Shown: positions 7,902-16,149 of the stretch, piece by piece
How positions within the stretch are numbered: the first letter of the stretch is position 1
How the letters are laid out: every line of letters begins with the position of its first letter
Origin: JAKALX01 sp964508715
GTDB lineage: Bacteria; Chloroflexota; Dehalococcoidia; Tepidiformales; Tepidiformaceae
NCBI GenBank assembly: GCA_964508715.1
Contig: CAZDUX010000004.1
Coordinates: 124,001-188,000, forward strand
DNA: 64,000 nt
Reading direction: 5' to 3'
Notes under the pieces: generated by a model
The model's database searches: none
What the model saw: only the letters and a program-made list of their open reading frames with translations
What the model was told of the DNA's origin: nothing
Program-made: the position numbers and the translations under genes

Positions 7902-8477
7902 CTACGTCAGCACGTACTCCGCGAGGTAGGTCCATCGCAGGCGGCCATGGCCCCTCCGCCGTAGCGAGAGGCCGGCCTCCGCACACAGGCCGTCGAGCCT
8001 GCCCGCGCGAATATAGTCGGCGTCGCCGCGCACTTCATTGACGACGAGACGCCCGCCCGGGCGCAGAACCCGGCGCACCTCGCCGAGACAGCCCAGCGGA
8101 TCCGGGACCTCGCCAAGGACCGCCGCCACGAACACGACATCGAACGTCCCATCCGCGAAGGGGAGTACCATCGCATTCCCCGCAACCGCGGCGATGGTGC
8201 CGGGCCGTCCCGTCCGGGTGAGTGCCATCTCGAGCATCTCGGGCTGAAGGTCGAAGAGTATGAGCCGTCCATGCGGAAGCGCGACGCGCAGGGCGGTGCT
8301 GAAATAACCCGGTCCGCAGCCAGCTTCGAGGACGGTTTCATCCCCGCCCATCCCGATCCATCGTGTTACCCCGGCGGGCGATTGAATGAGCCGCCGCAGC
8401 GGGTTGAGCAGCGTCCGGGCCTTTTCGTGGGGAAAGACCTTGCCCTTGCCGAGGCCAAATTGCACCTGGTCGGCCAT
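7902..8477 (-). CDS. class I SAM-dependent methyltransferase
   Basis: A 191-residue methyltransferase with motif I VLEAGCGPGYFS (residues 49-60), an acidic motif II (LILFDLQPEML), GNAMVLPFADGTFDVVF and the post-motif LRPGGRLVVNEV. This is the UbiE/menaquinone-methyltransferase-like (Methyltransf_11) layout. The N-terminal lead MADQVQFGLGKGKVFP and HEKARTLLNPLRRLI look like a small-molecule or lipid substrate cap. No clear ribosome site precedes the ATG at 8477; the frame stays open upstream but overlaps the Dps promoter region, so I kept the shorter start. Substrate unknown. Confidence 0.85.
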   Translation of the reverse strand: MADQVQFGLGKGKVFPHEKARTLLNPLRRLIQSPAGVTRWIGMGGDETVLEAGCGPGYFSTALRVALPHGRLILFDLQPEMLEMALTRTGRPGTIAAVAGNAMVLPFADGTFDVVFVAAVLGEVPDPLGCLGEVRRVLRPGGRLVVNEVRGDADYIRAGRLDGLCAEAGLSLRRRGHGRLRWTYLAEYVLT

Positions 8478-8636
8478 TGCGATGCAGTCTACACGCGCGA
8501 GATCGTGCGCAGCAGTGTCTCCGTAACCCTCGCAATCGCTATTGACGGCCACGCCGCATGGCATTGAAGAAACCCGGCATAGATGGTAATGCCCGGCATG
8601 TGCAGGTAGGCTGCTGGTATACGACAGGAGGCAAAC

Positions 8637-9107
8637 ATGCAGGTTGATATCGGGATCGATGCGAAGACGCGCAATGACATCGCTTCGGGCCTCTCGAAGG
8701 TCCTTGCCGATACCTACACGCTCTATCTCAAGAGTCACAACTTCCACTGGAACGTGACGGGCCGGATGTTCCAGACCCTCCACCTGATGTTCGAACAGCA
8801 CTACAACGAACTCGCACTTGCGGTGGATGAAATCGCCGAGCGTATTCGTGCACTGGGCTTCCCGGCCCCTGGCACCTACCGCCAATTCGCCGCCCTCTCT
8901 TCGATCGAGGAGGATGACGGCGTTCCCACAGCGCTGGAGATGGTCCGGCTCCTGGTGGCTGGCCACGAAACCGTCGCCCGGACAGCACGTGAGGTCTTCA
9001 AGGTCGCTGAAGCAGCCAATGACCAGCCGACCTGTGACCTCCTCACGCAACGCATGCAGGTTCACGAAAAGACAGCCTGGATGCTGAGGAGCCTGCTCGA
9101 GGAATAG
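8637..9107 (+). CDS. dps: Dps-family ferritin-like DNA-binding protein
   Basis: A 156-residue Dps protein forming a hollow dodecamer that oxidises and stores iron with hydrogen peroxide and shields DNA under stress. The intersubunit ferroxidase ligands are present: His in SHNFHWNVTG (residues about 36-45), and the second set in AVDEIAERIRALGFPAPG (Asp/Glu). Length is typical. A purine-rich ribosome site (GGAGG) lies about 5 bases before the ATG. It is monocistronic. No long Lys-rich tail is seen, so DNA binding by the N-terminus would be weak. Confidence 0.93.
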   Translation: MQVDIGIDAKTRNDIASGLSKVLADTYTLYLKSHNFHWNVTGRMFQTLHLMFEQHYNELALAVDEIAERIRALGFPAPGTYRQFAALSSIEEDDGVPTALEMVRLLVAGHETVARTAREVFKVAEAANDQPTCDLLTQRMQVHEKTAWMLRSLLEE

Positions 9108-9247
9108 GCTCGCTGGCTTACACGGGCCATGAACAGCGAACCGGTCGAGCCGCCCCCGGCCTCGGGTGAAGCCCCCCTGGCGTAACCCCGGTTCAGGGAG
9201 GCCGGACGGCCATCCCATCCGGTCTTCCCTTGCCCCATGCAAACAGG

Positions 9248-9271
9248 GGCGCCCCTCGTTGGAAGGGCGCC
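9248..9271. terminator. hairpin between dps and the DUF2231 gene
   Basis: GGCGCCC (9248-9254) pairs with GGGCGCC (9265-9271) across a 10-base loop. It lies between the convergent dps and DUF2231 genes and could end both transcripts. No T-run follows on the plus strand. Confidence 0.4.
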
Positions 9272-9311
9272 ACTGTTCGTAGCGAGAAGCCGCGCGATTG
9301 GGCTAACGGCC

Positions 9312-9833
9312 CTAACTCACGGGCTTCGGCTGGCCGCCGGCAGGGACGTCGTGGCGGATATGCTCTTCGCGCGCGAGCTCGTCGTCGTCGGGAACGATCG
9401 CGAGGTGGCCGCGGTAGACCATCTCGCCCCCGAGGTACCCCGAGAGGGCGAGCAACCCGGTGCCCACCGCGTGCAGAGCGATGACCGCACCCAGTGCCCC
9501 ACCGCTCGTCGCGTTGTCGTTCAGCATCAGGAGCATGGCAACGAAGTAGAGCACCACCACGGTCAGGTTGAGTGTCATGTGGGCAGTCGCCATGCCGGCC
9601 TGCCGCGTGTGGCGGGCCATGGTGAGATAGTCACCAAGGCCCGGAAGGGCAGCGAGAAGGGCAGTCACGATCGCCGCAATGCCGCTCCACATGGAGATCG
9701 CGTACCAGTAGTGCTCGTGATCCCGAGCCGCGAAGACGATGTCGGCGACGAGCGCCCAGATGAACAGACCGATCGGAAGCGAGACGAGGGTTGGATGAAG
9801 CGGGTGACCGCCGATGGAGAACTTGCTGCGCAT
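9312..9833 (-). CDS. DUF2231 membrane protein
   Basis: A 173-residue integral membrane protein of the DUF2231 family. The hallmark opening GGHPLHPTLVSLPIGLF is intact and is followed by four hydrophobic segments: about residues 15-36, 44-64, 83-105 and 115-135. The tail is acidic and polar (VPDDDELAREEH). The function is not established; the family is often found beside cytochrome or stress genes. The ATG has AGGAGGTCAG upstream, a good ribosome site. It is convergent with dps and separated from it by a hairpin. Confidence 0.88.
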   Translation of the reverse strand: MRSKFSIGGHPLHPTLVSLPIGLFIWALVADIVFAARDHEHYWYAISMWSGIAAIVTALLAALPGLGDYLTMARHTRQAGMATAHMTLNLTVVVLYFVAMLLMLNDNATSGGALGAVIALHAVGTGLLALSGYLGGEMVYRGHLAIVPDDDELAREEHIRHDVPAGGQPKPVS

Positions 9834-10066
9834 ACCTGACCTCCTGAGGTGAGCAATGAGGGTGCGAAGCGCGCTGAGGAAGCTCGTTGGCCCCTCCTGC
9901 TACGAGTATTGCGCTTCCCGCTCCCCCTTTCGGGCGAATGCGCGGCCGGGCCAGCGAATCGCGACACACTTGCCACATGGCAGACTCCGCGAGCGAGACG
10001 CGTGCGAGGGTCCAGCGCGAGCACGCTGGCGTACACTGCTGGCGAAACGCCGGGGCAGCATATGTG

Positions 10067-10477
10067 CTACTTGGCGACGATGAGACCGGCATCACCGCCG
10101 AGGTTGTTCTGGCGGCAACGAAGGATGTAGGAGCCGGGCTGGAGATCGGCATCGAGGTTGCGCGCAAGGCCGCCGAGGACGTTGGTCACCTCTCCGAGCG
10201 GGTTGCTGCGGCCCTGGGCAAGGATCGCGAATGACTGGACGCGCGACGAGTGAGGGTTCGAAACCACGAACGTCACGGCTCCGGCGTGAAGTTCGACGTG
10301 TGACGGCTGGCAACCGGCATCGGTGAGCGAGATGTACACGGTCTGAGAATCCGCCGATGAGCCGGAACCACCGCCATCACCCGAGCCGCCACAGGACGCC
10401 AGGCCAACGACCGCGGCGAGGACAACCATCGGCACGAAAACGCGGGGCAGCAGGGGTTTCGCCGGGGAGACACTCAC
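10067..10477 (-). CDS. lipoprotein with EfeO-type cupredoxin-like domain
   Basis: A 136-residue exported lipoprotein. The GTG at 10477 gives a basic N-region, the hydrophobic VVLAAVVG and the lipobox LASC, then a Gly/Ser linker. The mature part (VYISLTDAGCQPSHVELHAG to GSYILRCR) matches the cupredoxin-like N-terminal domain of EfeO/EfeM iron-uptake proteins. The M75 peptidase-like domain that normally follows is missing, and no EfeU or EfeB is nearby. Metal binding through the Cys/His residues is possible but unproven. It is divergent from the acyl-CoA dehydrogenase; the start is moderately certain because no strong ribosome site is visible. Confidence 0.7.
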   Translation of the reverse strand: MSVSPAKPLLPRVFVPMVVLAAVVGLASCGGSGDGGGSGSSADSQTVYISLTDAGCQPSHVELHAGAVTFVVSNPHSSRVQSFAILAQGRSNPLGEVTNVLGGLARNLDADLQPGSYILRCRQNNLGGDAGLIVAK

Positions 10478-10668
10478 GATGGAGATGCTACGTGCGTTGC
10501 CCGCCCGTGGCCACCGGGAACTCGATTGCCGTCCGGCGCGAACGAATCGACTTGCGATACGTTCGCGCATTCACGGCCGAACGGCCGCATCTCTCGCCCT
10601 TCTGTTCGCGTTACACTACGGCGCACGTTCGCGGGCCGCGGGCCCAGCTTTGCACCACGAGGTACCAG

Positions 10669-11892
10669 ATGCAGGTCGCTCCAATCCCCGATCTCGACCC
10701 GGAGATCAACGCCGTCCGCGAGGGCACGGCGAACATCGTCAACCGCTATATCATCCCCAACGAGGACCGGCTGCGCGACTGGGGAAACCCCGACGTGCAG
10801 CGCCTTCGGCATGAGATCCAGGAGACCGTGAAGAAGGCCGGCCTGTGGGCGCCGCACCTCCCGAAGGAATATGGCGGGATGGGCATCGGCTTCATGAAAC
10901 ACGCCTACATGAACGAGATCCTGGCGTGGAGCCCATTCTCCAATCCGCTCTTCGGCGTCGTTGCGCCCGACTCCGGCAACCAGACAATCCTCCTCAAGTA
11001 CGGCACCGAGGAACAGAAGAAGAAGTGGCTGGAACCGTCGATTCGCGGCGAAATCCGTTCGTGCTTCTCGATGACCGAACCGGACGCCCCTGGTTCGAAC
11101 CCCTACGCCATCCAGACCCGCGCCGTCCGTGATGGTGACGACTGGGTGATCAACGGCCGCAAGTGGTTCACGAGCGGCGCCAAAGGCTCCGCCTTCGCCA
11201 TCGTGATGTGCCGCACCGAGGAGGCCGACGGAGCAGGCGGCACACGCGAGAAGATGACGCAGATTATCGTCCCGACCGACACGCCCGGCTTCAATATCGT
11301 GCGCAGCATCCCTGTCTGGGGTCACGACTCGAACCACTGCGAGATCGAATACAAGAACGTCCGCGTCCCGGTCACCAACCAGCTTGGGCGCACCGGCACC
11401 GGCCACCAGGCTGCCCAGGACCGGCTCGGTGCCGGCCGCGTCTTCCACTGCATGAACTGCGTTGGCCAGATGTGGCGGGCGTTCGACCTGATGGTACGGC
11501 GGGCCATGGACCGCGAGGTACACGGCGGAAAGCTCGAAACCAAGCAGTTCATCCAGGGTTTCATCGCTGATAGCTACATCGACATCCAGGCGGCACGGCT
11601 CATGACCATCCACGCCGCCCAGGTCATCGATCGGGCGACGAGCGATCCGCGGACTGACATCTCGGCCATCAAGATCTTCGTCCCGGCGGCACTCGAGCGC
11701 GTCGTCGACCGTGCTATCCAGGTGCACGGTGCAATGGGCGTCTCAGGCGACACGCCGCTTGCGGGCATGTACACGGGTGCTCGCACCCTGCGTATCGCCG
11801 ACGGCCCCGACGAGGTGCACCGGATCCTCATCTCAAAGCTGATTCTCAAGCAGTACCACGACGGGGGCAGCTGGGACTTCGGCGTGAACTAA
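10669..11892 (+). CDS. acyl-CoA dehydrogenase family protein
   Basis: A 407-residue acyl-CoA dehydrogenase, of the long acyl-CoA/ACAD10-11-like type by its opening (NRYIIPNEDRLRDWG). The ATG at 10669 follows ACGAGGTACCAG. Signatures are KEYGGMGIG, FSMTEPDAPGSNP for the flavin region, VINGRKWFTSGA, and the C-terminal QVHGAMGVSGDTPLAGMY plus ADGPDEVHRILISKLIL. The usual catalytic Glu position reads ADGPDE, so the base may be Asp or Glu nearby. It is probably cytoplasmic and ETF-linked, transcribed alone, and ended by a GNRA-loop hairpin. Confidence 0.9.
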   Translation: MQVAPIPDLDPEINAVREGTANIVNRYIIPNEDRLRDWGNPDVQRLRHEIQETVKKAGLWAPHLPKEYGGMGIGFMKHAYMNEILAWSPFSNPLFGVVAPDSGNQTILLKYGTEEQKKKWLEPSIRGEIRSCFSMTEPDAPGSNPYAIQTRAVRDGDDWVINGRKWFTSGAKGSAFAIVMCRTEEADGAGGTREKMTQIIVPTDTPGFNIVRSIPVWGHDSNHCEIEYKNVRVPVTNQLGRTGTGHQAAQDRLGAGRVFHCMNCVGQMWRAFDLMVRRAMDREVHGGKLETKQFIQGFIADSYIDIQAARLMTIHAAQVIDRATSDPRTDISAIKIFVPAALERVVDRAIQVHGAMGVSGDTPLAGMYTGARTLRIADGPDEVHRILISKLILKQYHDGGSWDFGVN

Positions 11893-11922
11893 TTCGATTG
11901 CCGTTGGCGATTGGCGATTGAG

Positions 11923-11946
11923 GGCCGGGGAAACCCGGCCTTCCTC
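11923..11946 (+). terminator. intrinsic terminator with GAAA loop
   Basis: GGCCGGG (11923-11929) and CCCGGCC (11934-11940) enclose a GAAA tetraloop and are followed by TTCCTC. It sits 30 bases after the acyl-CoA dehydrogenase stop codon. A short repeat, TTGGCGATTGGCGATTG, precedes it. Confidence 0.65.
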
Positions 11947-12011
11947 GTGCTTCAACTATGGGCGCATGGTGCCCCTGCGGATAGACTGCGTAAAAAACGT
12001 CGAGGTACGCC

Positions 12012-13280
12012 ATGCAATCCGTCCGCGAACTCTCGGAACGCGCCTGGAACGGCGACCGCGCCACCGTAACCGATCCGTTCGGGGCACCGGGTTCCCTCTA
12101 CGAAGTGTCCCCCGAGGTCGCGCTCGTCAGCGGCTTTGGCCTCTCGATCGGTATCCGCACTGGCGACGGGCTGGTCGTGGTCGACACGAGCGGCAGGAAC
12201 CACGGCGACGTCGTCGTTGCCGCAATGCGTGGCTGGGATAGCAGCCCGGTTCGAAACGTCATCTATACCCACGGGCATTTCGACCACACGGGCGGTATGC
12301 CCTCATATGATGCCGACGCCGAATCGCGTGGCTATCCACGCCCGCACGTCGTCGCGCACGAAAACGTTCCGCCCCGCATGGAGCGGTACGCGCTCACCGC
12401 CGGATACAACGCCACCATCAACGCCCGCCAGTTCTTCGCCCGGCCAGATGCGCCACCACAGATGGTCGCGAACTTCAGCACCTTCCGCCTCCCGGACGAG
12501 ACGTACCGCGACCACCACACCTTCGAACAGGGCGGCCTCGAGTTCGAGCTCCATCACAGCAAGGGTGAGACCGACGATCACACGTGGGTCTGGATCCCGG
12601 CACTGCGCACCATCTGCGCGGGCGATTTCTTCATCTGGCGCTGCCCAAATGCCGGGAACCCGCAAAAGGTACAGCGCTACCCGGCCGAGTGGGCCCGCGC
12701 CTTGCGATCGATGGCCTCCATGGGTGCCGATGTGTTCATCCCGAGCCACGGCACGCCGATTTTCGGGAGTGAGCGGATCGCCCTGGCCCTGGCAGAGACG
12801 GCGGAACTGCTGGAATCGCTCGTCACGCAAACTATTGACCTGATCAACCAGGGCGTTCGGCTCGACCAGGTGATCCATTCGGTGAAGGCACCTGCCGCCC
12901 TGCTCGAGCGGCCCTACCTGTGGCCGCTTTACGACGAGCCCGAGTTCATTGTCCGCAATATCTGGCGGCTCTATGCGGGCTGGTACGATGGCAACCCCGC
13001 CAACTTGAAGCCCGCACCGGAAAGCGCCGTTGCAACAGAACTCGCGACACTCGCCGGGGGTGCACACAGGCTGGCAGAGCGGGCACGCGAACTGGCCGCC
13101 GCCGGCGACCTCAGGCTGGCATGTCACATCATCGAACTTGCAGCCCTTGCAGCACCCGGCGATGCCACGATCCGCGGCGCCCAGTCGGAACTGCTGCGCC
13201 AGCGGGCACAGTCCGAGGAGTCGCTCATGGCACGGGGGATCTTCAACGCGGCAGCAGCCGAATCCGAACAGGATCGCTGA
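12012..13280 (+). CDS. alkyl sulfatase-like metallo-beta-lactamase-fold hydrolase
   Basis: A 422-residue metallo-hydrolase of the alkylsulfatase (SdsA/BDS1) group. The metal site THGHFDHTGG lies near residue 86, with further ligands in HHSKGETDDHTWVW, ICAGDFF and IPSHGTP. The C-terminal half has the alkyl-sulfatase dimerisation pattern (YLWPLYDEPEFIVRNIWRLY and AGWYDGNPANLKP). Such enzymes cleave alkyl sulfates or other activated esters. No signal peptide is seen, so the protein is probably cytoplasmic. Oddly, the stop codon TGA uses the first two bases of the adjoining insertion sequence, so the C-terminus was probably cut short by the insertion and the ancestral end is lost. Confidence 0.87.
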   Translation: MQSVRELSERAWNGDRATVTDPFGAPGSLYEVSPEVALVSGFGLSIGIRTGDGLVVVDTSGRNHGDVVVAAMRGWDSSPVRNVIYTHGHFDHTGGMPSYDADAESRGYPRPHVVAHENVPPRMERYALTAGYNATINARQFFARPDAPPQMVANFSTFRLPDETYRDHHTFEQGGLEFELHHSKGETDDHTWVWIPALRTICAGDFFIWRCPNAGNPQKVQRYPAEWARALRSMASMGADVFIPSHGTPIFGSERIALALAETAELLESLVTQTIDLINQGVRLDQVIHSVKAPAALLERPYLWPLYDEPEFIVRNIWRLYAGWYDGNPANLKPAPESAVATELATLAGGAHRLAERARELAAAGDLRLACHIIELAALAAPGDATIRGAQSELLRQRAQSEESLMARGIFNAAAAESEQDR

Positions 13281-13350
13281 CACTCCGTAGTGCCTCAGAA
13301 GTAGCGGTTACCGAAGGACGGGAGGGTGCATCATAAGTCTGTTACCCGGC
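13279..13350. repeat. left terminal repeat of the IS, two internal copies
   Basis: Inside the terminal inverted repeat, a unit of about 36 bases occurs twice in direct orientation: one copy starts TGCCTCAGAAG at 13291, the other TGCATCATAAG at 13327. Each is followed by a GTTAC block. The transposase stop codon (TTA, 13342-13344) lies in the inner copy. These are probably transposase binding sites. Confidence 0.7.
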
Positions 13351-14505
13351 TTCATCGGTGAGCTTGGCCTCCCGAGAAGTTAGGCGCCAGAGTTTGCGGA
13401 GCAGCCCGTCGATACGGCGCTGGAGGTCAGCAGGGTTGAGGGTGACCATCCTCTGGCGGAGGGCAAGGGCCTCTGATGCCGTGAGCGTGCCACTTGCCAA
13501 CAGCCGCTGGTACGAGGTGCGTGGCTCATCGTAGTGCTTGAGCACGCGCGAACCGGCACGCTCCCTGGCAACGAGCTTGCGGACGGGTCGGAAGAAGTTC
13601 AACTGTTGGCAGAGCAGTGGGTAGAGCTGGCCGAGAAGGACATACGCTTCCTTGCTCACCAGCCGGTCGTAGCCCACCGTCCGGCGGATGGTGAGCCAGT
13701 TGCGCTGTTCGACGTAGGCCTGGTCGTTCTTGCGATAGCTACGCCCGCGGCTAAAGGTGATCTGCTCCTGGCGGCACCAGTTGTAGAGCGTGTGGTTGAT
13801 GAACTCTGCACCGTTCTCGGTGTGCAGGCTCTTCAACGGGAAAGGGAGCCGCTGGCGGATATGGTGGATGGCCGTGCCCACGCGCTGCTTCCCCAAACCC
13901 CAGACAGGCTGCACTTCCGTCCACCCGCTTGCCACATCCACTGCACAGAGGCTCGTGAGATAGAACCCCGCGGTGCTCTCACCGCAATGGAGCACCAGGT
14001 CTGCTTGCAGTGAACCCACCGGCGCACCCTTCCATTCACCCCATGTGCGTACCGGTACCTCTGCCTTTAGCCCGCTACTGGGCGAACGGCGCTGTGGCTG
14101 AACACCAAGCCGCCTCCGATGCCGTCCCAGGATCCGGTCGATCGTCGCAGGGCTGATGCTGAGCAGTTGCGCTCGCACCCCGGGCGTCAGCTCCAGTTCG
14201 CCGTGGCGCTCCAGGGCTTCCACCAACTCTTCCATCACCGCAGCCAGTAGCTTGCCGCACATCCGATCGCCCACCTTCCAGAGTCTCACCACGACCTCGC
14301 TCACCTCCGGCCCGTAGCGCCGCGGCCTTCCACCCTTCTTCACTGCTGGCCCGGCTTTCCGGTTTAGAAGCCGGATCGCCGCTTTGCGGTGCATCCCCGT
14401 CGTGGCACTAAACTCATCCAGGATCCGCCCTTTCTCCGCCCGCTTCGCTGCCCCGCACCGGCTTCGCACCGCCTGCGCATACTCCGCCACTGCTTGCTCT
14501 GACAT
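13342..14505 (-). CDS. transposase with integrase (rve/DDE) core
   Basis: A 387-residue transposase. The N-terminal third carries helix-turn-helix features (GMHRKAAIRLLNRK, then SPATIDRILGRHRRRLG). The catalytic core shows QADLVLHCGES (first Asp), LHTENGAEFINH (second acidic/ENG motif) and YVEQRNWLTIRRTVGY (final Glu). This is the layout of the integrase-core IS families with one orf of about 390-400 residues. It is intact, with no frameshift or stop, so the element could still be active. Transcription is opposite to the flanking chromosomal genes, and the 3' end runs into the left terminal repeat. Confidence 0.92.
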   Translation of the reverse strand: MSEQAVAEYAQAVRSRCGAAKRAEKGRILDEFSATTGMHRKAAIRLLNRKAGPAVKKGGRPRRYGPEVSEVVVRLWKVGDRMCGKLLAAVMEELVEALERHGELELTPGVRAQLLSISPATIDRILGRHRRRLGVQPQRRSPSSGLKAEVPVRTWGEWKGAPVGSLQADLVLHCGESTAGFYLTSLCAVDVASGWTEVQPVWGLGKQRVGTAIHHIRQRLPFPLKSLHTENGAEFINHTLYNWCRQEQITFSRGRSYRKNDQAYVEQRNWLTIRRTVGYDRLVSKEAYVLLGQLYPLLCQQLNFFRPVRKLVARERAGSRVLKHYDEPRTSYQRLLASGTLTASEALALRQRMVTLNPADLQRRIDGLLRKLWRLTSREAKLTDEAG

Positions 14506-14526
14506 CCTGCCTCCTGTCTACCCCCT

Positions 14527-14595
14527 TCAGTAACAGTCTTCTGAGGCATCGCCCCCTTCTTCGGTAACATCTCCTTTGAGGCAGATCGGAGTGTC
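14527..14595. repeat. right terminal repeat of the IS, two internal copies
   Basis: The right end contains the same unit twice (on the minus strand): TGAGGCA at 14542-14548 and again at 14577-14583, 35 bases apart. Each is accompanied by a GTAAC block (AGTAACAG, GGTAACAT). This mirrors the left end and gives four related sites per element. Confidence 0.7.
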
Positions 14596-14659
14596 GCGCC
14601 TCTGCCGGCCACCACGTAGAATGCCGGTTGCTACACAAAACTGACTTCCGAGGTTTTCC

Positions 14660-15454
14660 ATGCCCGCGATCGAGATCAGCAACGACGGTCACGTCCGGAC
14701 CATTCGCCTTAATCGCCCCGAGGTGAAGAATGCCTTCAACGATGAGCTTGCCTGGGGCGTGGTGGGCGCGATTCGGGAGGCGGCGCAGGATGACTCGGTG
14801 TGGGTGGTCTGCATCACGGGAAGCGGCGATGCCTTCTGCTCGGGACTCGACCTCAGCGGCTCGGGCGATGGCCACAATCCACAGACGCCGCTCACGCGTC
14901 AGCTGGATGACCTCCACTGGGTGGGGCAGATGGTGCTTGCCTCGCGCTTCGAATGCGAAAAGCCCGTCGTCGCGGGGATCAACGGCGTGGCCGTCGGCGC
15001 TGGCCTTTCGCTTGCGCTGGCCACGGACATCCGCCTGATGGCCCGCAGCGCGAGAATCCTGGCTGGCTACCCGCGCATTGGCGGCTCGCCAGATGGCGGG
15101 ATGACCTGGACGCTCTCGCAGGCTATCGGTTACGAGCAGACGATGCGCTTCCTCCTCGAAAGCAAGACCGTGACGGCCGATGAAGCGCTCGCCCTCGGCA
15201 TCGTCGGCGAGGTGGTGGACGACGACAGGTTTCCGGCGCGGCTGGCCGAGTACTGCCAGAAGCTCGCGGGTATCTCGCCGATCACGTCGCGGCTGACCAA
15301 GCGCACGGTCGTAAAGGCGACGACGGCGATCGACGTGGAATCGCAGCTTCGGCTCGAGCTGGCGAGCATCGGCCGGGCGTTCGCGAGCGAGGATGCGAAG
15401 GAAGCACGCCGCGCGTTCTTCGAGAAGCGGGCGCCAGTCTTCACCGGGCAGTAA
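14660..15454 (+). CDS. enoyl-CoA hydratase/isomerase family protein (PaaG-like)
   Basis: A 264-residue crotonase. The N-terminus IRLNRPEVKNAFNDEL and the oxyanion loop FCSGLDLSG are typical. The first catalytic Glu position is Ser (VGAGLSLAL). The second region reads GSPDGGMTWTL, the Pro-Asp-x-Gly-x-Thr-Trp pattern of PaaG-type isomerases that use Asp as the acid/base. An isomerase acting on an unsaturated or ring acyl-CoA is therefore likelier than a hydratase. It is immediately downstream of the IS right end, so its native promoter may have been displaced or replaced. The ATG follows TTCCGAGGTTTTCC. Confidence 0.87.
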   Translation: MPAIEISNDGHVRTIRLNRPEVKNAFNDELAWGVVGAIREAAQDDSVWVVCITGSGDAFCSGLDLSGSGDGHNPQTPLTRQLDDLHWVGQMVLASRFECEKPVVAGINGVAVGAGLSLALATDIRLMARSARILAGYPRIGGSPDGGMTWTLSQAIGYEQTMRFLLESKTVTADEALALGIVGEVVDDDRFPARLAEYCQKLAGISPITSRLTKRTVVKATTAIDVESQLRLELASIGRAFASEDAKEARRAFFEKRAPVFTGQ

Positions 15455-15485
15455 ACCGTCCTCGCTGGCGGGATATACTGAGTTC

Positions 15486-15728
15486 GTGACGACGAAAGAG
15501 ACGCTGCACGAACTAATTGACAACCTCAGCGACGAAGAAGCCGCGGGGTTGCTGGCTCGCGTCCGGCAAGAGATGGCCCGGACGGTGCCTTCCGGGGTCG
15601 GGGAGCGTGGGAAGTCCGTCCTGGAGATCTTCGAGGAGGCGTGGCGCAATATGTCGCGCGAGGATCTCGAGGACTGGCCATCCTCGGATGATGTCGACGA
15701 GGTGGTGTACCGCCTCCATGGCGACTGA
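15486..15728 (+). CDS. putative antitoxin partner of the PIN toxin
   Basis: An 80-residue protein starting at GTG (MTTKETLHELIDNLSDEEAA). It overlaps the start of the PIN-domain gene by 11 bases. The N-terminal helix ELIDNLSDEEAAGLLARVRQ resembles small antitoxins of DUF2281-like type. The C-terminal part is acidic (SREDLEDWPSSDDVDEVVY), as expected for a toxin-binding tail. I see no ribbon-helix-helix or AbrB motif, so the identification rests mainly on position and size. Confidence 0.65.
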   Translation: MTTKETLHELIDNLSDEEAAGLLARVRQEMARTVPSGVGERGKSVLEIFEEAWRNMSREDLEDWPSSDDVDEVVYRLHGD

Positions 15729-16134
15729 GGTCTTCGTCGACACACAAACGTGGGTTGCTCTCATTCAACCACGAGACCCCTACCGGGACGTTGTCCTTCG
15801 CAGCTGGCCGGCAGCTCCAGGCGCCGCCCTGGTGACCTCGGAGTTCGTCCTCGCCGAGTTCCTTGGATTCGTTTGTGAGCGCGGACCCACGGCGCGACGG
15901 GAGGCAGCCACTGCAGTGCGCCGAACCGCCGGGGCAGCCGGGATGCTCGTCATACCGGCATCGCACACCCTCTTCGAAGATGCGCTGCGGCTCTACGAGG
16001 CGCGGCCCGACAAGGGCTATAGCCTGGTGGATTGCACTTCGATGGTCATCATGCGGGAGCGCGGCATCGAGGGAGTGCTGAGTGCCGACCGGCACTTCGA
16101 GCAGGAGGGCTTCCACGCGCTGTTGCGAGCGTGA
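15718..16134 (+). CDS. PIN-domain (VapC-like) toxin ribonuclease
   Basis: A 138-residue PIN-domain protein expected to be a Mg-dependent RNase of a type II toxin-antitoxin pair. The acidic residues are in place: Asp in EVFVDTQTWVALI, Glu in TSEFVLAEFLGF, and the late Asp pair in YSLVDCTSMVIM and VLSADRHFEQEG. The ATG at 15718 lies inside the end of the antitoxin gene; the longer frame lacks support. It converges with the molybdoenzyme gene, with only 15 bases between the stop codons. Confidence 0.88.
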   Translation: MATEVFVDTQTWVALIQPRDPYRDVVLRSWPAAPGAALVTSEFVLAEFLGFVCERGPTARREAATAVRRTAGAAGMLVIPASHTLFEDALRLYEARPDKGYSLVDCTSMVIMRERGIEGVLSADRHFEQEGFHALLRA

Positions 16135-16149
16135 GGCCCGCACCGCGAT

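Larger units (their letters stand above)
13279..14595. mobile_element. insertion sequence, about 1.32 kb, DDE integrase-type
   Basis: The two ends are inverted copies of each other. The outermost bases are GACACTCCG (13279-13287) and CGGAGTGTC (14587-14595), followed inward by imperfect matches over about 65 bases with shared blocks TGCCTCA, GTTACCGAAG and CTGTTAC. A single transposase fills the interior on the minus strand. Flanks (CGCT left, CGCG right) show no convincing target duplication. The element separates the alkyl-sulfatase-like gene from the crotonase gene. Family assignment is open (IS481- or IS1202-like integrase core). Confidence 0.85.

Noticed and set aside
13271..13279. Clear target-site duplication flanking the IS
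   Set aside because: The flanks (CGCT and CGCG) share only a few bases; no convincing duplication of any fixed length.
14414..15745. A 443-codon minus-strand frame over the crotonase and IS end
   Set aside because: Shadow of the crotonase and IS end; no motif or ribosome site.
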